Shown: positions 1-11,909, counted from the stretch's first letter. The stretch is 64,000 nt of DNA from Areca catechu (GCA_021397845.1 CM038049.1:103570877-103634876), one strand, 5' to 3'. Notes: generated by a model from the sequence alone, not told the origin. Made by a program: numbers and translations.

Positions 1-1169
1 ATTGGATAAGAACAACTATAGATCGGATGAAGCTTGGTTTATCGGATTTCATCCTTAGCTTCGTGAATTGGATTGGCTCTCTCCGTGGTTTCCTCCCTCT
101 CGGTCTCTCGATTTTCATAGTGTTTCGCCCGCTTGTTTTTTTTTGAAACCAGCTGTTCCCAGGATTACAAGCTGATCCAAAAAAACCAATTCAAAACGAG
201 TTTTGATTTGATCCGGTCCTCTCTCATGCTAACTTCACGCATCTTCCCTTTTCTTCACGAGTTTTCAAAGTCTTGGTTTGATCATGGTGGAAGGCTGCAG
301 GCCATGAGATAGCGGGTAAAGGAGTAGTGCATGTGAGAAGAGAGGACTGACCATATACATGAGAGAGAGGAGAAGTGATAGGGCTTGTAGTGGTTTCTCT
401 CACGGTGTTTTCCCTGCCTTCACGAGATTTTCTCCGCTGGATGTTCTCTCGGCCTACTGTATTTTCTGGGTTGCTGGCCATATGAGGTGCGAGAGAGAGG
501 AAGGAAGAAGGCCTGGGCTTGTGATAGAGGTTTAGGTTTGCCGGCCATGAGAGGGAGAGAAGGAAAAAAAAATAGGGCATGCAATTTTTGGAAGAAAATA
601 GGGCATGAGTTTTCTTTTTGGTTCGGAGCATGTATTTTCAGCAATCAATTTTTTTTTGTGTGCTATTGGTGGAGTTTGGGCGATCTTGGAGAAGACCGTC
701 CATGAGGATTCTTTTGGTTTTCCCTACTCCATATTGCCGTGACTTGTTGTTTGATTCCAGGAGGACTAGCATCCTTCTGGGAGTTGGATCAGTGAGAGCA
801 CATGCATGGATACTCTAGAGAGTGGACATTTGGACACCTTGAGAGACTGGACCAATCATCTCATTCTTCTTGCAGTTATAGATTTGATTTGCTATTGAAG
901 GAGTTCAACCGGCTACCTCGATTTGCTGTTAAAGGAAGCTCTACTTATTTTTGTTATCATGCATTCTTAGATCTAGATTTTATCATATTGTTTATAATTA
1001 TTGTACTGCCGGTACATGCATGTATATCTATTTCATGCATCATGTTTATGTTAGATCCTGTGCATGAGTAGGTTTTTCTGAATGCATGCTAAAAAGTTTT
1101 AATTATTTAATACCTACTCCCTAGTGTACAATGCCTATGGTAGGCATCCGGTGCACTAGTTTCCCTTCA
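1..1169 (+). repeat. 5' LTR of Copia-1 (3' part only)
   Basis: Base 1 onwards aligns with about 7670 onwards in the 3' LTR, and both end in TTTCCCTTCA. About half of the roughly 2.4-kb LTR lies upstream of the window. The short open frames here have no counterpart at protein level and are not genes. Confidence 0.93.
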
Positions 1170-1170
1170 G

Positions 1171-1182
1171 TGGTATCAGAGC
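1171..1182 (+). promoter_or_regulatory. Primer-binding site, tRNA-iMet type
   Basis: TGGTATCAGAGC, one base after the LTR end CA. It would prime minus-strand cDNA synthesis. The same sequence is present at the matching place in Copia-2. Confidence 0.93.
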
Positions 1183-2752
1183 CATAGGTTTTTGTGTAGC
1201 ATATCATGATTGCATGTATTAGGGATTACTTTTAGGAACCTAGTTAAGACCTTCGCCATGGCCATGTGTCTGTAGAGATTAATTAGGTTTTAAATTCCCT
1301 AAATTTTTATGGCACGAGGTAGTTCATCTGTGTTGGCCTTTTCAGAAGGATACTTAAAGGAAACCTACGGTATTAAAAATATTTTAATCCTGATACATGA
1401 TGATACATTGGCATGTCTAATGGCTTTCAATATTATAAATGATATGATAGGACTAGTAATGATGCATGAAAGATGTAAAAAGATTTTACATGAATTTAAT
1501 TAAGAATGTTTTAATTAAAAGTTGGCTTTCAATCTAACAATTATGAATTGAAAGATTAATTAAATGACAAGCCAGATTAGGGTTTATGAAACCTAATATC
1601 ATTTGAATAAGCCATCCGGGTTAATTGGGTTAGCTATCTGATTGGATCCGTTTAATGGGTTAGACATATGGTTAGTTGAATTGGACTTAAGAGAACTAAT
1701 CAAATATTGATTAAGGACCTTCCCTTTAGTATTTATCTAATTGTTAGATGGGTTAATCCATTCTTCTAAAATGGATCTAATTAGTGGCTCTGTGGTAAGC
1801 CCGAGTTCTTAGGCTGGTCTAATCGAGTCTGGTAAATCGATTGGTCTCTAGGCAAGTTTGGTATTTTTGATCATGGCTGCATGAGGCTATCTCTTTCTTG
1901 GCCAACTTGGTTGGTGTCTAGGAAAGATGGTTAATGGCGGATACTCACCCATGATCTCACTTACCTAGCCAATTTGATCAACCAGAACTAATTAGAAAAG
2001 CTTATTGATTCGATTTAACCCATGTCGCCCAAGTTGATCAGCCTGTCTGATCTTTAGGAGCCCATGGACCAACTTGTTGAATTTAATTCAACCCTCCTAA
2101 GAATTAATTTGATCAGTGGGAGGTTGATCCATGTTCTTCTCTTTATTCTTCTATCATAATTTAATTAAAATCTTCTAAAATTATTAGGTCCTGAGAAAGA
2201 CTAAGTCAATGAGTTGATGGTGTCTTAGCCTCCCATTAAGTGGGTTAGTAATGAGTCCTTTAGCTTGGTGTACATCGATAGTTCCAAAGAACGGGTGTGC
2301 ATCCGGTTACTGGGATTACTCTCCCATAGATGATGGTTCAGTGCAACCTTCTTAACGGTGATTAGGTGGGTCGACCAAAGTCAGGCTTAGTCATTCATTA
2401 GCTGGAAGCATTGGATTTGTCATATTAATGGTTGGACCTAACCAGAGATCCGCAATAAGAGGCCCCTAGACTGATTGGGGGTTCTGTGGAGCAAAAATTT
2501 ATTACTAGAAGTTGCCTAGGAAAGTAATTGGTTAGAGAACCTACCTTTAGGCGCGTATGGGTGAGCTGGGCAAAGTCGGGCTCATACGTGGTCTATTGGA
2601 TTTCAGTACGCACTATGAAGTGATGATTTCATGGATTGGAGTTAGAGGCTCCTAATCTGAAAAATTAGTGGAAGGGACCTTTAGACTAAAGTCCAAGTCT
2701 TTTGGTTTAATTGATTAATTCATATACTAGTTTGGTCTTAATTTTCCTTCAG
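1183..2752 (+). other. Untranslated leader of Copia-1
   Basis: About 1.57 kb between primer site and gag start without a credible coding frame. Its counterpart in Copia-2 is 50819-52393. A long leader together with long LTRs is a family trait here. Confidence 0.8.
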
Positions 2753-3950
2753 ATGTCTTCAAACCTTTCATTCCAGTCACATGTCGAAAGTGAGAAGTTA
2801 AAGGGTCCTAATTTCGATAGCTTGTATCGAAAATTGAGGATAGTCCTGGAGCACGAGCGGATCCTTTATGTGATAATGGATCTAGCACCCGAAATCCCTC
2901 TTGCCAATGCTCGAAGTTCGGTAAGGGATACTTATTTGAAGTGGGTTTCTGATTGGACTACTGTCCAATGCATTATGTAGGCAGCGATAAACGATGAGTT
3001 CAGTCGCAAATTCGAGGAGGCCCAGCTAGATGAGATTCTTCCAAAGTTGAAGGAATCTTTCGGCATACCAGACGATGTAGAGTGGTACAAAGTATCTTGT
3101 GCCATCTACAATACCAAAATGTGGAATGGTGCTTCGGTCACTAATCTTGTATTGTACATGATCAAGAAGATCGAACAATTAGGCAAGCTTGGATATCCCT
3201 TGCACGAGCAACTCGACAAGGATGTGATCCTGAATTCTCTACCCTCCTCCTATCTTGACTTTCTCGATCATTATAGAATGAATAAACTTGCAATCAATTG
3301 CCATGGTTTGATGGGGTTACTGTAGACTTATGAGAAGGATCACCAACTGAATAAGAGGGTGGTGAATTTAGTGGGAGATTTTAGAGGTCATGTTCACTTT
3401 AAGAAAGGAAAGAAGAAAGGTAATGGAAAGAAGGTGCAGAGTGCTCCTTGGCCCAAGTCAGGCCAAGAAAGTGAAAGCTGATCAAACTGGTGCAGAGTGC
3501 TTCTATTGTAAGAAGCAGCGACACTGGAAGAGGAGATGTCCTCTTTATCAGGAGTCCTTAGACCTGAATAGGCCAAGGAAGGTAAAGCAGCAGGGTGCTA
3601 GACAAGGTATTTATTTGATAAAACCTTGTAATTTATCTATTTGTGACACTGCTAATTGGGTATTGGATACTGGCAGTCCTTTTCAAGTTTGCAATTCATT
3701 GCAAGGACTGTAGGTTAGCATGTCATGGCTTGTTAATGTAATGTACACGTCTAGCAAATGCCTAAGAACAGGAAATGTCGGTGACTTGTATCTATGGCAC
3801 TGTAAGCTAGGTCATGTTAACCAAAATAGGATAAATAAGTTACGAGGAAATGGCCTCCTCGAGATCAGTGATTCTGACTCACTGTCCACTTATGAATCCT
3901 GTTTGCTTGGTAAAATGACCAAGTCACCTTTTACTAAAAAAGGAGAATGA
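2753..3950 (+). pseudogene. gag: Copia-1 gag, protease and GAG-pre-integrase region (broken)
   Basis: The ATG at 2753 follows the leader and matches the gag start in Copia-2. A UBN2-type Copia capsid region is followed by an intact CX2CX4HX4C zinc knuckle (3498-3539) that would bind RNA, and by the protease active-site triplet DTG (3666-3674). GAG-pre-integrase wording (LYLWHCKLGHVNQNRINKL) begins near 3788. Stops include TAG at 3323, TAG at 3711 and TGA at 3948; Copia-2 retains CAG, CAG and CGA there. Relative to Copia-2, about 92 codons are missing after 3716, removing most of the protease. No functional product is expected. Confidence 0.92.
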
Positions 3951-4600
3951 GCTACAGAACTGCTGAGTCTCATATATACTGATGTACGCAGACCCATGAT
4001 AGTTAGTGCCAGAGGTGGATACAAATATTTCATCATATTTACATACGACCTTTCCAGGTATGGTTATGTCTTTTTGATGGACATAAATATGAGTCATTTG
4101 AAATGTTCAAATGATATCATAATGAAGTGGAGAAATAAATTGGAAAGAGTATTAAAATTCTTCAATCTTATCAAGACGGTGAATACCTATCCGGTAAATT
4201 CATGATATATCTTGAGGAGAATGGGATTCTCTCTCAGTGGACTCCTCCAGGACACCCCAGTTGAATGGCATGTCCGAAAGGAGGAATCGAACCCTGTTGG
4301 ACATGGTTCGATCCATGATGGGCTTTACAACTCTGCCGCTGTCCGTTTGGGGATATGCACTTGAGACAGCTTGTTACTTGCTGAATAATTTTTCGAGTAA
4401 GTCTGTTGTTTCCACTCCATATGAGTTATGGACTGGATGTAAGTCCTCAATTTTACACCTTCGGGTCTGGGGTTGTCCGGCTTATGTAAAGCATTTAGAC
4501 ACAGATAAAGTTGGTCCTAGGTCTGATCGGTGATTGTTTATTGGGTACCCTAAGGAAATAAAAGGGTATTTCTTCTACTTGGAGGAGAACAGAAAGTGTT
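3951..4600 (+). pseudogene. pol: Copia-1 integrase (broken)
   Basis: Fragments of the integrase core and its C-terminal side are readable: the IHTDVCGPM-like start is degraded near 3980, RRNRTLLDMVRSMM is at about 4276-4318, and ELWTG...LRVWGCPAYVKHLDTDK at about 4420-4510. A frameshift and deletion near 4150-4260 remove the segment that reads SRSDRGNEYL in Copia-2, so part of the catalytic core is lost. It would have inserted cDNA into host DNA. Confidence 0.88.
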
Positions 4601-6422
4601 CGCTGCTCTTAGGGCTATCATTTTGGAAAAGGAGTTCCTTGGAGAAGGAACTGTAGCCTCTAAGATTGAACTTGGTGAAGTTCAACCAGTGGAAAAACTT
4701 GCACACTCTAAGGACATCATAGAACCGGCTATGATTGGATCACACCAAAAACCCATTATTAGGAGATTCGGTAGAGTACCGTGTCAGCTGGACAGATACA
4801 ACAATTTCTTGGTCTGGGACGGTGATCTCATTGAGCTCGATGAGAATGATGAGGATCCGATCACCTATATGGATGCACTTCAGAGATCAGACTCTGAGGC
4901 ATGGCTTGGAGCCATGCAATCCGAGATGGAGTCCATGAAGATCAACAATGTATAGACATTGGTTGATCCACTTGAAAGGATAAAACCCATTGGGTGCAAG
5001 TGGATTTTCAAGAGAAAAAGAGGCGTAGATGGAAAGGTGGAGACCTATAAAGCTCGTCTAGTTGCCAAGGGGTATCGTCAGTGATATGGTATCGATTATT
5101 ATGAGACATTTTTCTCTGTGGCAATGCTTAAGTCCATTCGGATCATGCTTGCTTTGGCAGCACATTTTGACTATGAGATTTGGTAGATGGATGTCCGAAC
5201 TATTTTCCTGAATGGGGAGCTGGATTAGAAGGTGTATATGATACAACTTGAAGGGTTCACATTCATAGACGAGTCAAAAGTGTGCAAATTGTAGAGGTCC
5301 ATTTATGGACTCAAGCAAGCATCTCGAAGTTGGAACATGAGATTTGATAGGTGTATCAAATCGTATGGCTTCGTTAGGAACATAGAGGAACCCTGCATCT
5401 ATAAGTGGGTTAATGGTTCCTTGAATGTATTCCCAGTACTGTATGTTGATGACATTCTCTTAATCGGGAATGACATCGCAGCATTGCAAGGAATAAAGGT
5501 TTGGTTGTCATTTCAGTTCTCTATGAAGGACTTTGATGAAGCTTCTTACATACTGGGTATGAAGATCTATAGAGATAGATCTAAGAGGCTTCTGGGATTG
5601 TCCCAATATACGTACATTGATGCCATGCTGAAACGGTTCAGCATGAAAAATTTCAAGAAAGGCTATCTCTCGATGGGTTCTGGAATTACTCTTTCCAAGA
5701 AGGATTATGCGACAACCGTTGAGAAAAGAGAGCACGTGAGTAGAGTTCCTTATGCTTCAGTAGTGGGCTCTATCATGTATTCTATGACATGTACTAGACC
5801 AGACTTGGCATACTCACTAGGAGTAGTGAGCAGATACCAGTCTGACCCAGATGAGGCACATTGGAAGGTGGTTAAAACCATCCTGAAGTATTTAAGAAAT
5901 ACTAAGGACCAATGGCTGATTTATGGAGAACCTGACTTGAAACTTGTGGGATATACTGACTCTAGTTTCTAGTTAGACATAGATGATAGCAAGAGTGTGT
6001 TAGGGTTGGTGTTTACATTGAATGGAGGAGTGATATGCTGGAAGAGTTCCAAGCAGGCAACAGTTGCAGACTCGGTATGCAAAGCAGAGTATTTTGCAGC
6101 ATCAGATGCAGTAAAGGAAGCTGTATGGTTGCGAAAGTTCATTGGAGAGCTTGGGATAGCACATTCCCTAGATGATACTTTTCATGTGTATTGTGACAGC
6201 ACAGGGGCCATTGCTCAAGCTAAGGAGCCAAAGTCTCACCACCGCACAAAGCACAATCTATGATGTTATCACCTCATGAAAGAGATCGTGGAACGAGGCG
6301 ACATCAATCTTATAAAGATAGATGGAAAGAAGAATTTGGCCGACCCTTTCACTGAAGCCCTTAGAATCAAAGAGTTCGACTATTGTAAAAGGGAAATGGG
6401 TATTAGATACTATTCTGATTAG
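4601..6422 (+). pseudogene. pol: Copia-1 reverse transcriptase and RNase H (broken)
   Basis: The RT_2 region is recognisable from about 4960 (CKWIFKRKRG) through YGLKQASRSWN (about 5306) to the catalytic YVDD at 5441-5452. It continues through the LGMKIYRDRSKRLLGLSQ block (about 5550-5600) and the Copia RNase H, with DSTGAIAQAKEPKSHHRTKH near 6195-6255. The frame ends at TAG 6420-6422, shortly before the polypurine tract. Stops at 5083, 5184, 5227 and 5292 and one in the RNase H start (5970) show it is dead. The longest clear stretch is 211 codons (5337-5972). Confidence 0.92.
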
Positions 6423-6429
6423 CTTTAGT

Positions 6430-6441
6430 AAAAGTGGGAGT
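6430..6441 (+). promoter_or_regulatory. Polypurine tract of Copia-1
   Basis: AAAAGTGGGAGT lies directly against the LTR start TGTTGGG. It would prime plus-strand synthesis. Copia-2 has AAGTGGGAGT at the same position (46879-46888, minus). Confidence 0.88.
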
Positions 6442-8859
6442 TGTTGGGAATTATGTCCTAAAGCCAATCACCTAGGCTATAGGTAGTTGTGCTCAGTATT
6501 GTAATTTATATATGAATTAATAAAACTTTATTTTGGCAGCTCATCACATTATTAATTTTCCTATAATAAACTCTATTTATGTGATGAAGTCTTTAAGACT
6601 GCACTGACTTCGATATAGAGAGGGTATATGGAGCGGTCCTTTAAAAGGTTCACAACCAAAAAGATACATTGTACAAGATGGTAATGTATCAAGTGTAGGT
6701 TGTTGTGGTTCACATCATTTGATTGTCCTCTTAACCAAAGGAGTGTGGTGACACTGATGTAATTTGCAAGTGGGATGTGTGACATCTCATTGAACGTTAC
6801 TCCGTGGAGCTCCTTTTTGCCAAAGGATTGCTCGCTATTGGATATGGTTATATGTGTCCCTCCGACTTGAGGTCACCATGGTAGCTTGCAAGCAACTTTC
6901 TATGCTTTGGTGCCGGACTACCTGGATTTCTAATCCGGTGATGGAAGGTTTCTATGGTACAGGCAAGTACTTGTGGAGCAGTGGTGGGCCAAGATGGAAT
7001 TGACCTATCCAAGTTGTTTGGATTGAATGTCTCGCAATGTGTCAATTTAGCAAATCCTCGACCAGGGTAGTCCTAGTAAGGGTCATTGGACTTGCGAGGT
7101 TGGGACATGTTGTGGATTGACTCAGCTAGAGTTGGCAGTCTAATTCTAGGTCATCTTAAGCATTGGAGGTCAAAGGGATGAATTATACGGTAACCATATA
7201 CCGAGGTTCGATAGATTGCTCTCGCATCTTCATCCTATTCGGACACCGGGATCCATTACTAGATGGTATTTTGTGCTGATACTGGAAGTGTTCAAGTGCT
7301 ACCATTTAGGTTCGAACCTATGAGATCGCATGCCATAGAGGATTTTTTCCTGATCCAGGAGCTGATCAATGATTGGAAATCATTTCAGTATTAAGGTCAA
7401 ACGGATTGATTAAGCACACATTGGATTTTTTTCTAGTCAACCTGGTCTAATTTGGATTGACCAGTATTGGTTTGGATCAACCAGGAATTGTTCCTGATAG
7501 ACCAGGACAGGACCCGATTTTTCTTATTGATTGGGTTTGGTCAGACCGGGGTTTTTCTCTTGAACCAGTTTTTTGGGTTTAATTAAACCGGTTTAATTCA
7601 TGGTTTATTTACATCGTTGTTGGATTTTATCCCACTTCCCCTGCTTTCCTGAATGCCTTGTTTTTACCATGTGCATAAGATAAGAACCACTGTAGATCGA
7701 ATGAAGCTTGGTTTATCGGATTTCATCCTTAGCACCGTGAATTGGATTGGCTCTCTTCGTGGTTTCCTCCCTCTCGGTCTCTCGATTTTATTGGTGTTTT
7801 GCCTGCTTGTTTCTCTTTGAAGCCAGTGATTCCCAAGATTCCAAGCCGATCCAAAAAACCAATTCAAAAAGAGTTTTGATTTGATCCGGTCCTCTCTCAC
7901 GCTAACTTCATGCGTCTTCCCTTTTCTTCACAAGTTTTCAAAGTCTTGGTTTGATCTTGGTGGAAGGCTGTAGGCCATGAGATAGCGAGTAAAGGAGGAG
8001 TAGTGCATGTGAGAAGAAAGAACAGAGCATATGCGCGAGAGACAGGGAAAGTGACAGGGCTTGTGGTGGTTTCTCTCATGGTGTTTCCCTCTACCTTCAC
8101 GAGATTTTTTTCGCTAGATATTCTCTTGGCCTGCTGTATTTTTTGGGTTGCTAGCCGTATGAGGTGCGAGAGAGAGGAAGGAAGAAGGCTAGGGCTTGCG
8201 ACAGAGTTTGAGGGTTGCTGGCCGTGAGAGGGAGAGAAGGAAAAGAAAACAGGGCATGCGGTTTTTGGAAGAAAACAGGGCATGAGTTTTCTTTTCGATT
8301 CAGAGCATGTATTTTTAGTGATCGATTTTCTTTTATTTGCTATCAGTGGAGTTTGGGCAGTCTTGGAGAAGACCGTCCGTGAGGATTCTTTTGGTTTTCC
8401 CTACTCCACATTGCCATGACCTGTTGTTTGATTCCTGGAGGACTAGCATCCTTCCAGGAGTTGGATCAGCAAAAGCCCATGCATGGATACTCTAGAGGGT
8501 GGATATTTGGATACCTCGAGAGATTGGACCGATCCTCTCCTTCTTTTTACAGTTGTAGATCTAATTTGCTGTTGAAGGAGTTCAATTGGCCGCCTCGATT
8601 TGCTGTTAAAGGAAACTCTACAAGGTATATTATTTATTTTTATTATCATGCATGCTTAGATCAAGATTTTATCATGTTGTTTAAAATTATTGTACTTGCC
8701 GGTACATGCCTATATATCTGTTTCATGCATCATGTTTATGTTAGATCCTATGCATGAGTAGGTTTTTCCGTATGCATGCTTAAAAATTTTAATTATGCAA
8801 TACCTACTTCCTAGTATAGCATGCATAGGGTAGGCATCCAATGCACTAATTTCCCTTCA
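6442..8859 (+). repeat. 3' LTR of Copia-1 (2418 bp)
   Basis: Starts TGTTGGGAATTATGTCC and ends TTTCCCTTCA. It matches the partial 5' LTR and, in reverse, both LTRs of Copia-2. The copies differ by many scattered changes, so this is an old insertion. Confidence 0.93.
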
Positions 8860-9793
8860 GCATGGACTCATACTAAATGCCACAAGGTCTACCAAAAATT
8901 GTTAGCAAATTGAATGTGCTCAAAGAACTTATGCAACCTACTGATTTCATCAAAATATAATCGGGTAGCTCTAGAAAGAGTGGAAACTTCATGCTAGGGT
9001 AGGAAATAAGAAGTAAATTCGAGGCTAGCCTGGTGGGGTAGGGCATAAGAAAAGGGCTCATGGAATGTCCTAGGTTAATGGGGTTGACCTTAAGGTTTGG
9101 ACAATGAGTTACATCAACATGTAAATAAAGGTCAGCCTTATGGAAGGATAAGTCAGTGATTTTAGGAAAAAGATCTTCAATTTGGACCACATGGGTGACG
9201 TCTTCCTGAGGGTGCTGGTTTGGGAAAATCAAGTCCTCACTGATTACTTTAGGACTAAGCTCTATAATTTGACTTTCCTCCAAAGTATCCTCAAGTATAT
9301 TTCTAATAGTAGGGTTAGACTCCTCATGGTTCTCTTCTTCTAAGGGCCCTTCATGTACAGCTTCAGTCTGGGTAAGGTCAGGGTCAACTACCTCTGGGTT
9401 GGCTTTAGTTTGGGTATGGTCAGGATTATTTAACTCTGGGTCTACCTCCTGTATCTCCACATCTACATACTATCTACTAAGCTTACATCAGCTTCATAAA
9501 CTTCTTCTTCAATAGCATCTTGGTGAACCAATGGGTTAGTAAAGGTGGGTCGACTAAGGGGAAATTGAATGATTCCGGGGTTTTGACTAAGTGTTCTAAT
9601 CCTAGTGGATTTGGGTTGATGGATTATGGGTCTCTTAGGTTCATAGCATATGGGTTCAGCTCTATGGGTTATGGGTCTACTGGTTTTCCCTAGGTTTTCA
9701 AATCGCTTATCTAGTCGGTCACACTTATTGTTCATCAGGGCAAACTAATCATTCATGAACCTTATAAAGACTTAAAAGTTGTTCTCCATGGTC
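8860..9793 (-). pseudogene. Element F gag-position ORF, capsid-less type (broken)
   Basis: Reading right to left: a short degraded start near 9790, a KCDRLDKRFENLG heptad-like piece, a proline/arginine-rich stretch, the acidic motif EEEVYEADVSLVD (about 9470-9510), more acidic repeats rich in DPDLTQTE, and IEDLFPKITDLSFH. It then enters the conserved C-terminal domain in shifted frames, where FW.TLWHL is still readable at 8870-8900. Copia-1 cuts the domain off. There is no room for a capsid domain between the linker and the acidic region. A stop at about 9463-9465 and frameshifts show decay. Function unknown. Confidence 0.75.
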
Positions 9794-10293
9794 AGACTGG
9801 GTTAGGTTGGCCTGATGGTAAGGGCTCCTAATCCAGAGGTCATGCAATGCAGAGACATAAAATAAAACTAGGGTCTCCTAGACCTAGAGCTCAAGTAGAT
9901 GGGTCAGCTCAATTTACAACTAATTCAACAATTATCCTATCCACTGGCCAGGTATGAGGTGGGGTCGTGGGAGGCTCCCCCTACTTTCATAGGGTCCTAA
10001 TTAAAAGCCACGAGACCACTTAGGGTGTTTGCCTCTGGACCTCTAGCCTTAGACACCAGATTCAAGTGATAATCAAAGGATTGGGTGCACTAGCTTTCAC
10101 ACAATACTTGGAACTCGACCTTGTTGGTGTCCCTAAACTGCTTCAGGTTTCAAGTTGATTTTAATTAGGGTTAGGATTGACGCAAAAGGTGGTTGTTGTG
10201 GGCCCAGGAAAGGTCAGAAATCCTGCCTTGATCTGAGATAGTCAAGTACCCTTAAGATTAGGTTAAGTATGATGTAGTCACACGATATGAAAT
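9794..10293 (-). other. Leader of element F, gag-proximal part
   Basis: Non-coding. It contains degenerate forms of the blocks seen in the leaders of A, C, D and E, for example GGTGTCCCTAAACTG at about 10120 and a GATCTGAGATAG run near 10233. The leader resumes at 17148 after element A. Confidence 0.6.
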
Positions 10294-11894
10294 TGGTGCG
10301 GGCACCAGACTCAGAAGAAGATTTCAGGGCTCCATCTGGATCTCTGATTGACCTTGCCCGAAGAATTAGGGTTTTCTGGTTTTGTAATAAGGGTTGACTT
10401 GGTCAACTCAATTTTAGTCTTGAGTCTGTAATTTAAATTTTGTTGAGTCATGTTGACTCAGTACAAGTCCTAGTAGTGGCCTAGGTCTTCTCCAGGTTGG
10501 TGCCACCTTTTTCAAGTCAAGGTCCAGGGTGCCACATTTTTCTCCCAGGCTCAAGGAAGTGGGCGCCACACTCCTAGCCACACGCCAGAGTCCAGGGGGC
10601 GCCACATCTCCATCCCAGTGTCTTGGTCCCCACACCCAAGGGAGCAAGAATTTTTCTTGAAGCCAAAATCAAGGAGGTGCCCCATATATACCTTAAAAGG
10701 CCAAGCTAAAGGAGGAAAGAGGCATTTCTTGGGGAGCACTTCAAGGGGGCGCCCAACCCATGCCTAAAAAGACCAAAGCAAAGTTGGGAAGAGCCATGAC
10801 TTGGGGAGAAAGAAAAGGAGGTGTCCAAAAGAGTTGAGCCATGAAAGGAAGAAGCTAAAACTTGGGGAGCAAAACTAGGAGGCGCCCAAATACTTCCAAA
10901 TAAAACCAAGCATGGAAGGAAAAAAAATTTTCTTGAAGAGCAAGGCTAGGAGGCGCCACCTACTTACCATTTGGAGCCGCCAATCAACACATATGGAAGC
11001 TCTTGGCCGGCCATATGAGAAGGATTTGATTCTATAAGCCTAATTTAAAGATCCATCCTATTAGTCCCACATGGGAAGATGTAAAACCCTGACCTCTTAT
11101 AAAGGCCTATAAAATAAATCCCTCTTGTAAGTTTTAAAGGACAACTGATGAATGAATTCAAATTTTGTGTAAGCAACTTTATGTTTCTCTCTTCCGCACT
11201 TGCATCCAGGTGTTGAGCTCCGTGAGGGAGTAAATCCGGGTTCCCTAGGAACCTTGAGGAGGTGTGAGATCTCCAACCCCAAAACCCTAGGTTAGCCACT
11301 TCACTTCCAAACCCTAGCCGCCCATCATCCTCTTCACTCCACCAAACCCTAGCCTACCCCATCTCTCACGGCCCCTCTCTCCAAGTAGAGGCCGACCACC
11401 AGCATCCAGGTCCAGTTCGGCTACTTTGAAGACAGAGCAAATCCCAAAATCTTGAGTTCAGAAGAAGCCAACTCTACCAAAGGGCCAGTATTGGAGGATC
11501 CATTGCGAAGATATCTGAATCCGGGGATCCAACAATCTGCTCAAGAGAGTCCTTCCACTAAACTCTGTGAAGATCACTGCCTGGTCTGTAACCCTTCTCT
11601 TCTCTTTACTTCTGTCCTGTTGAAAGTTCAGAGCGAAACCCTAGGTCTGGGAGTTTCTCAACCCCCAGCGATCCTTTACTTCTGAACTACTATGATAACC
11701 TAGTTTCTTTAAATTGTGCTTTCAATTATTACATAGTTTCTTTCAATTTAGTTTAACTTTTCTTTGAGTCAAAGCCGACTTCTGAAAATATAAAAAAAAA
11801 AAGAAAAAAAAGAATTAGTCTTAATTTACTTCCGCATCGCATCATCTCTTTCGTTCTGCATCAATTTTGGTATCAGAGCTCTCATTCTGCATCA
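10294..11894 (+). repeat. 5' LTR of element A (1601 bp)
   Basis: Starts TGGTGCGGGCACCA, a small inverted repeat, and ends TTCTGCATCA. TATAAAAT at 11108-11115 is a good core promoter; U3 would be about 0.8 kb and R would start near 11140. Close to its end the LTR contains an extra copy of the primer site (11868-11879). Open frames within it are repeated in the 3' LTR and are not genes. Confidence 0.95.
11108..11115 (+). promoter_or_regulatory. TATA box of the element A 5' LTR
   Basis: TATAAAAT, conserved at 16357-16364 in the 3' LTR, lies about 815 bp into the LTR where a U3/R boundary is expected. Confidence 0.65.
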
Positions 11895-11897
11895 TTT

Positions 11898-11909
11898 TGG
11901 TATCAGAGC
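11898..11909 (+). promoter_or_regulatory. Primer-binding site of element A
   Basis: TGGTATCAGAGC, three bases (TTT) after the LTR end. A second identical copy lies 30 bp upstream, inside the LTR. Confidence 0.88.

Larger units (their letters stand above)
1..8859 (+). mobile_element. Copia-1: Ty1/Copia LTR retrotransposon, decayed, cut by the window start
   Basis: A complete 3' LTR (6442-8859), a partial 5' LTR (1-1169), a tRNA-Met primer site and a decayed gag-pol in Copia order (gag, protease, integrase, RT, RNase H) define this element. It sits in the gag-position ORF of element F, just after codons for FW.TLWHL. The right flank (GCATG, 8860-8864) should be one copy of the TSD; the other is outside the window. 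Copia-2 on the opposite strand is a full-length relative and shows that Copia-1 has lost about 92 codons around protease. Tork/Angela-like affinity is my guess from the integrase and RT wording. Confidence 0.95.

Noticed and set aside
6443..8859. Two independent insertions in the Copia-1 3' region
   Set aside because: The sequence is collinear with both Copia-2 LTRs over its length, so it is one long LTR.
10414..11685. Short frames repeated at 15745-16934
   Set aside because: LTR sequence of element A; pairs are identical because of LTR duplication.
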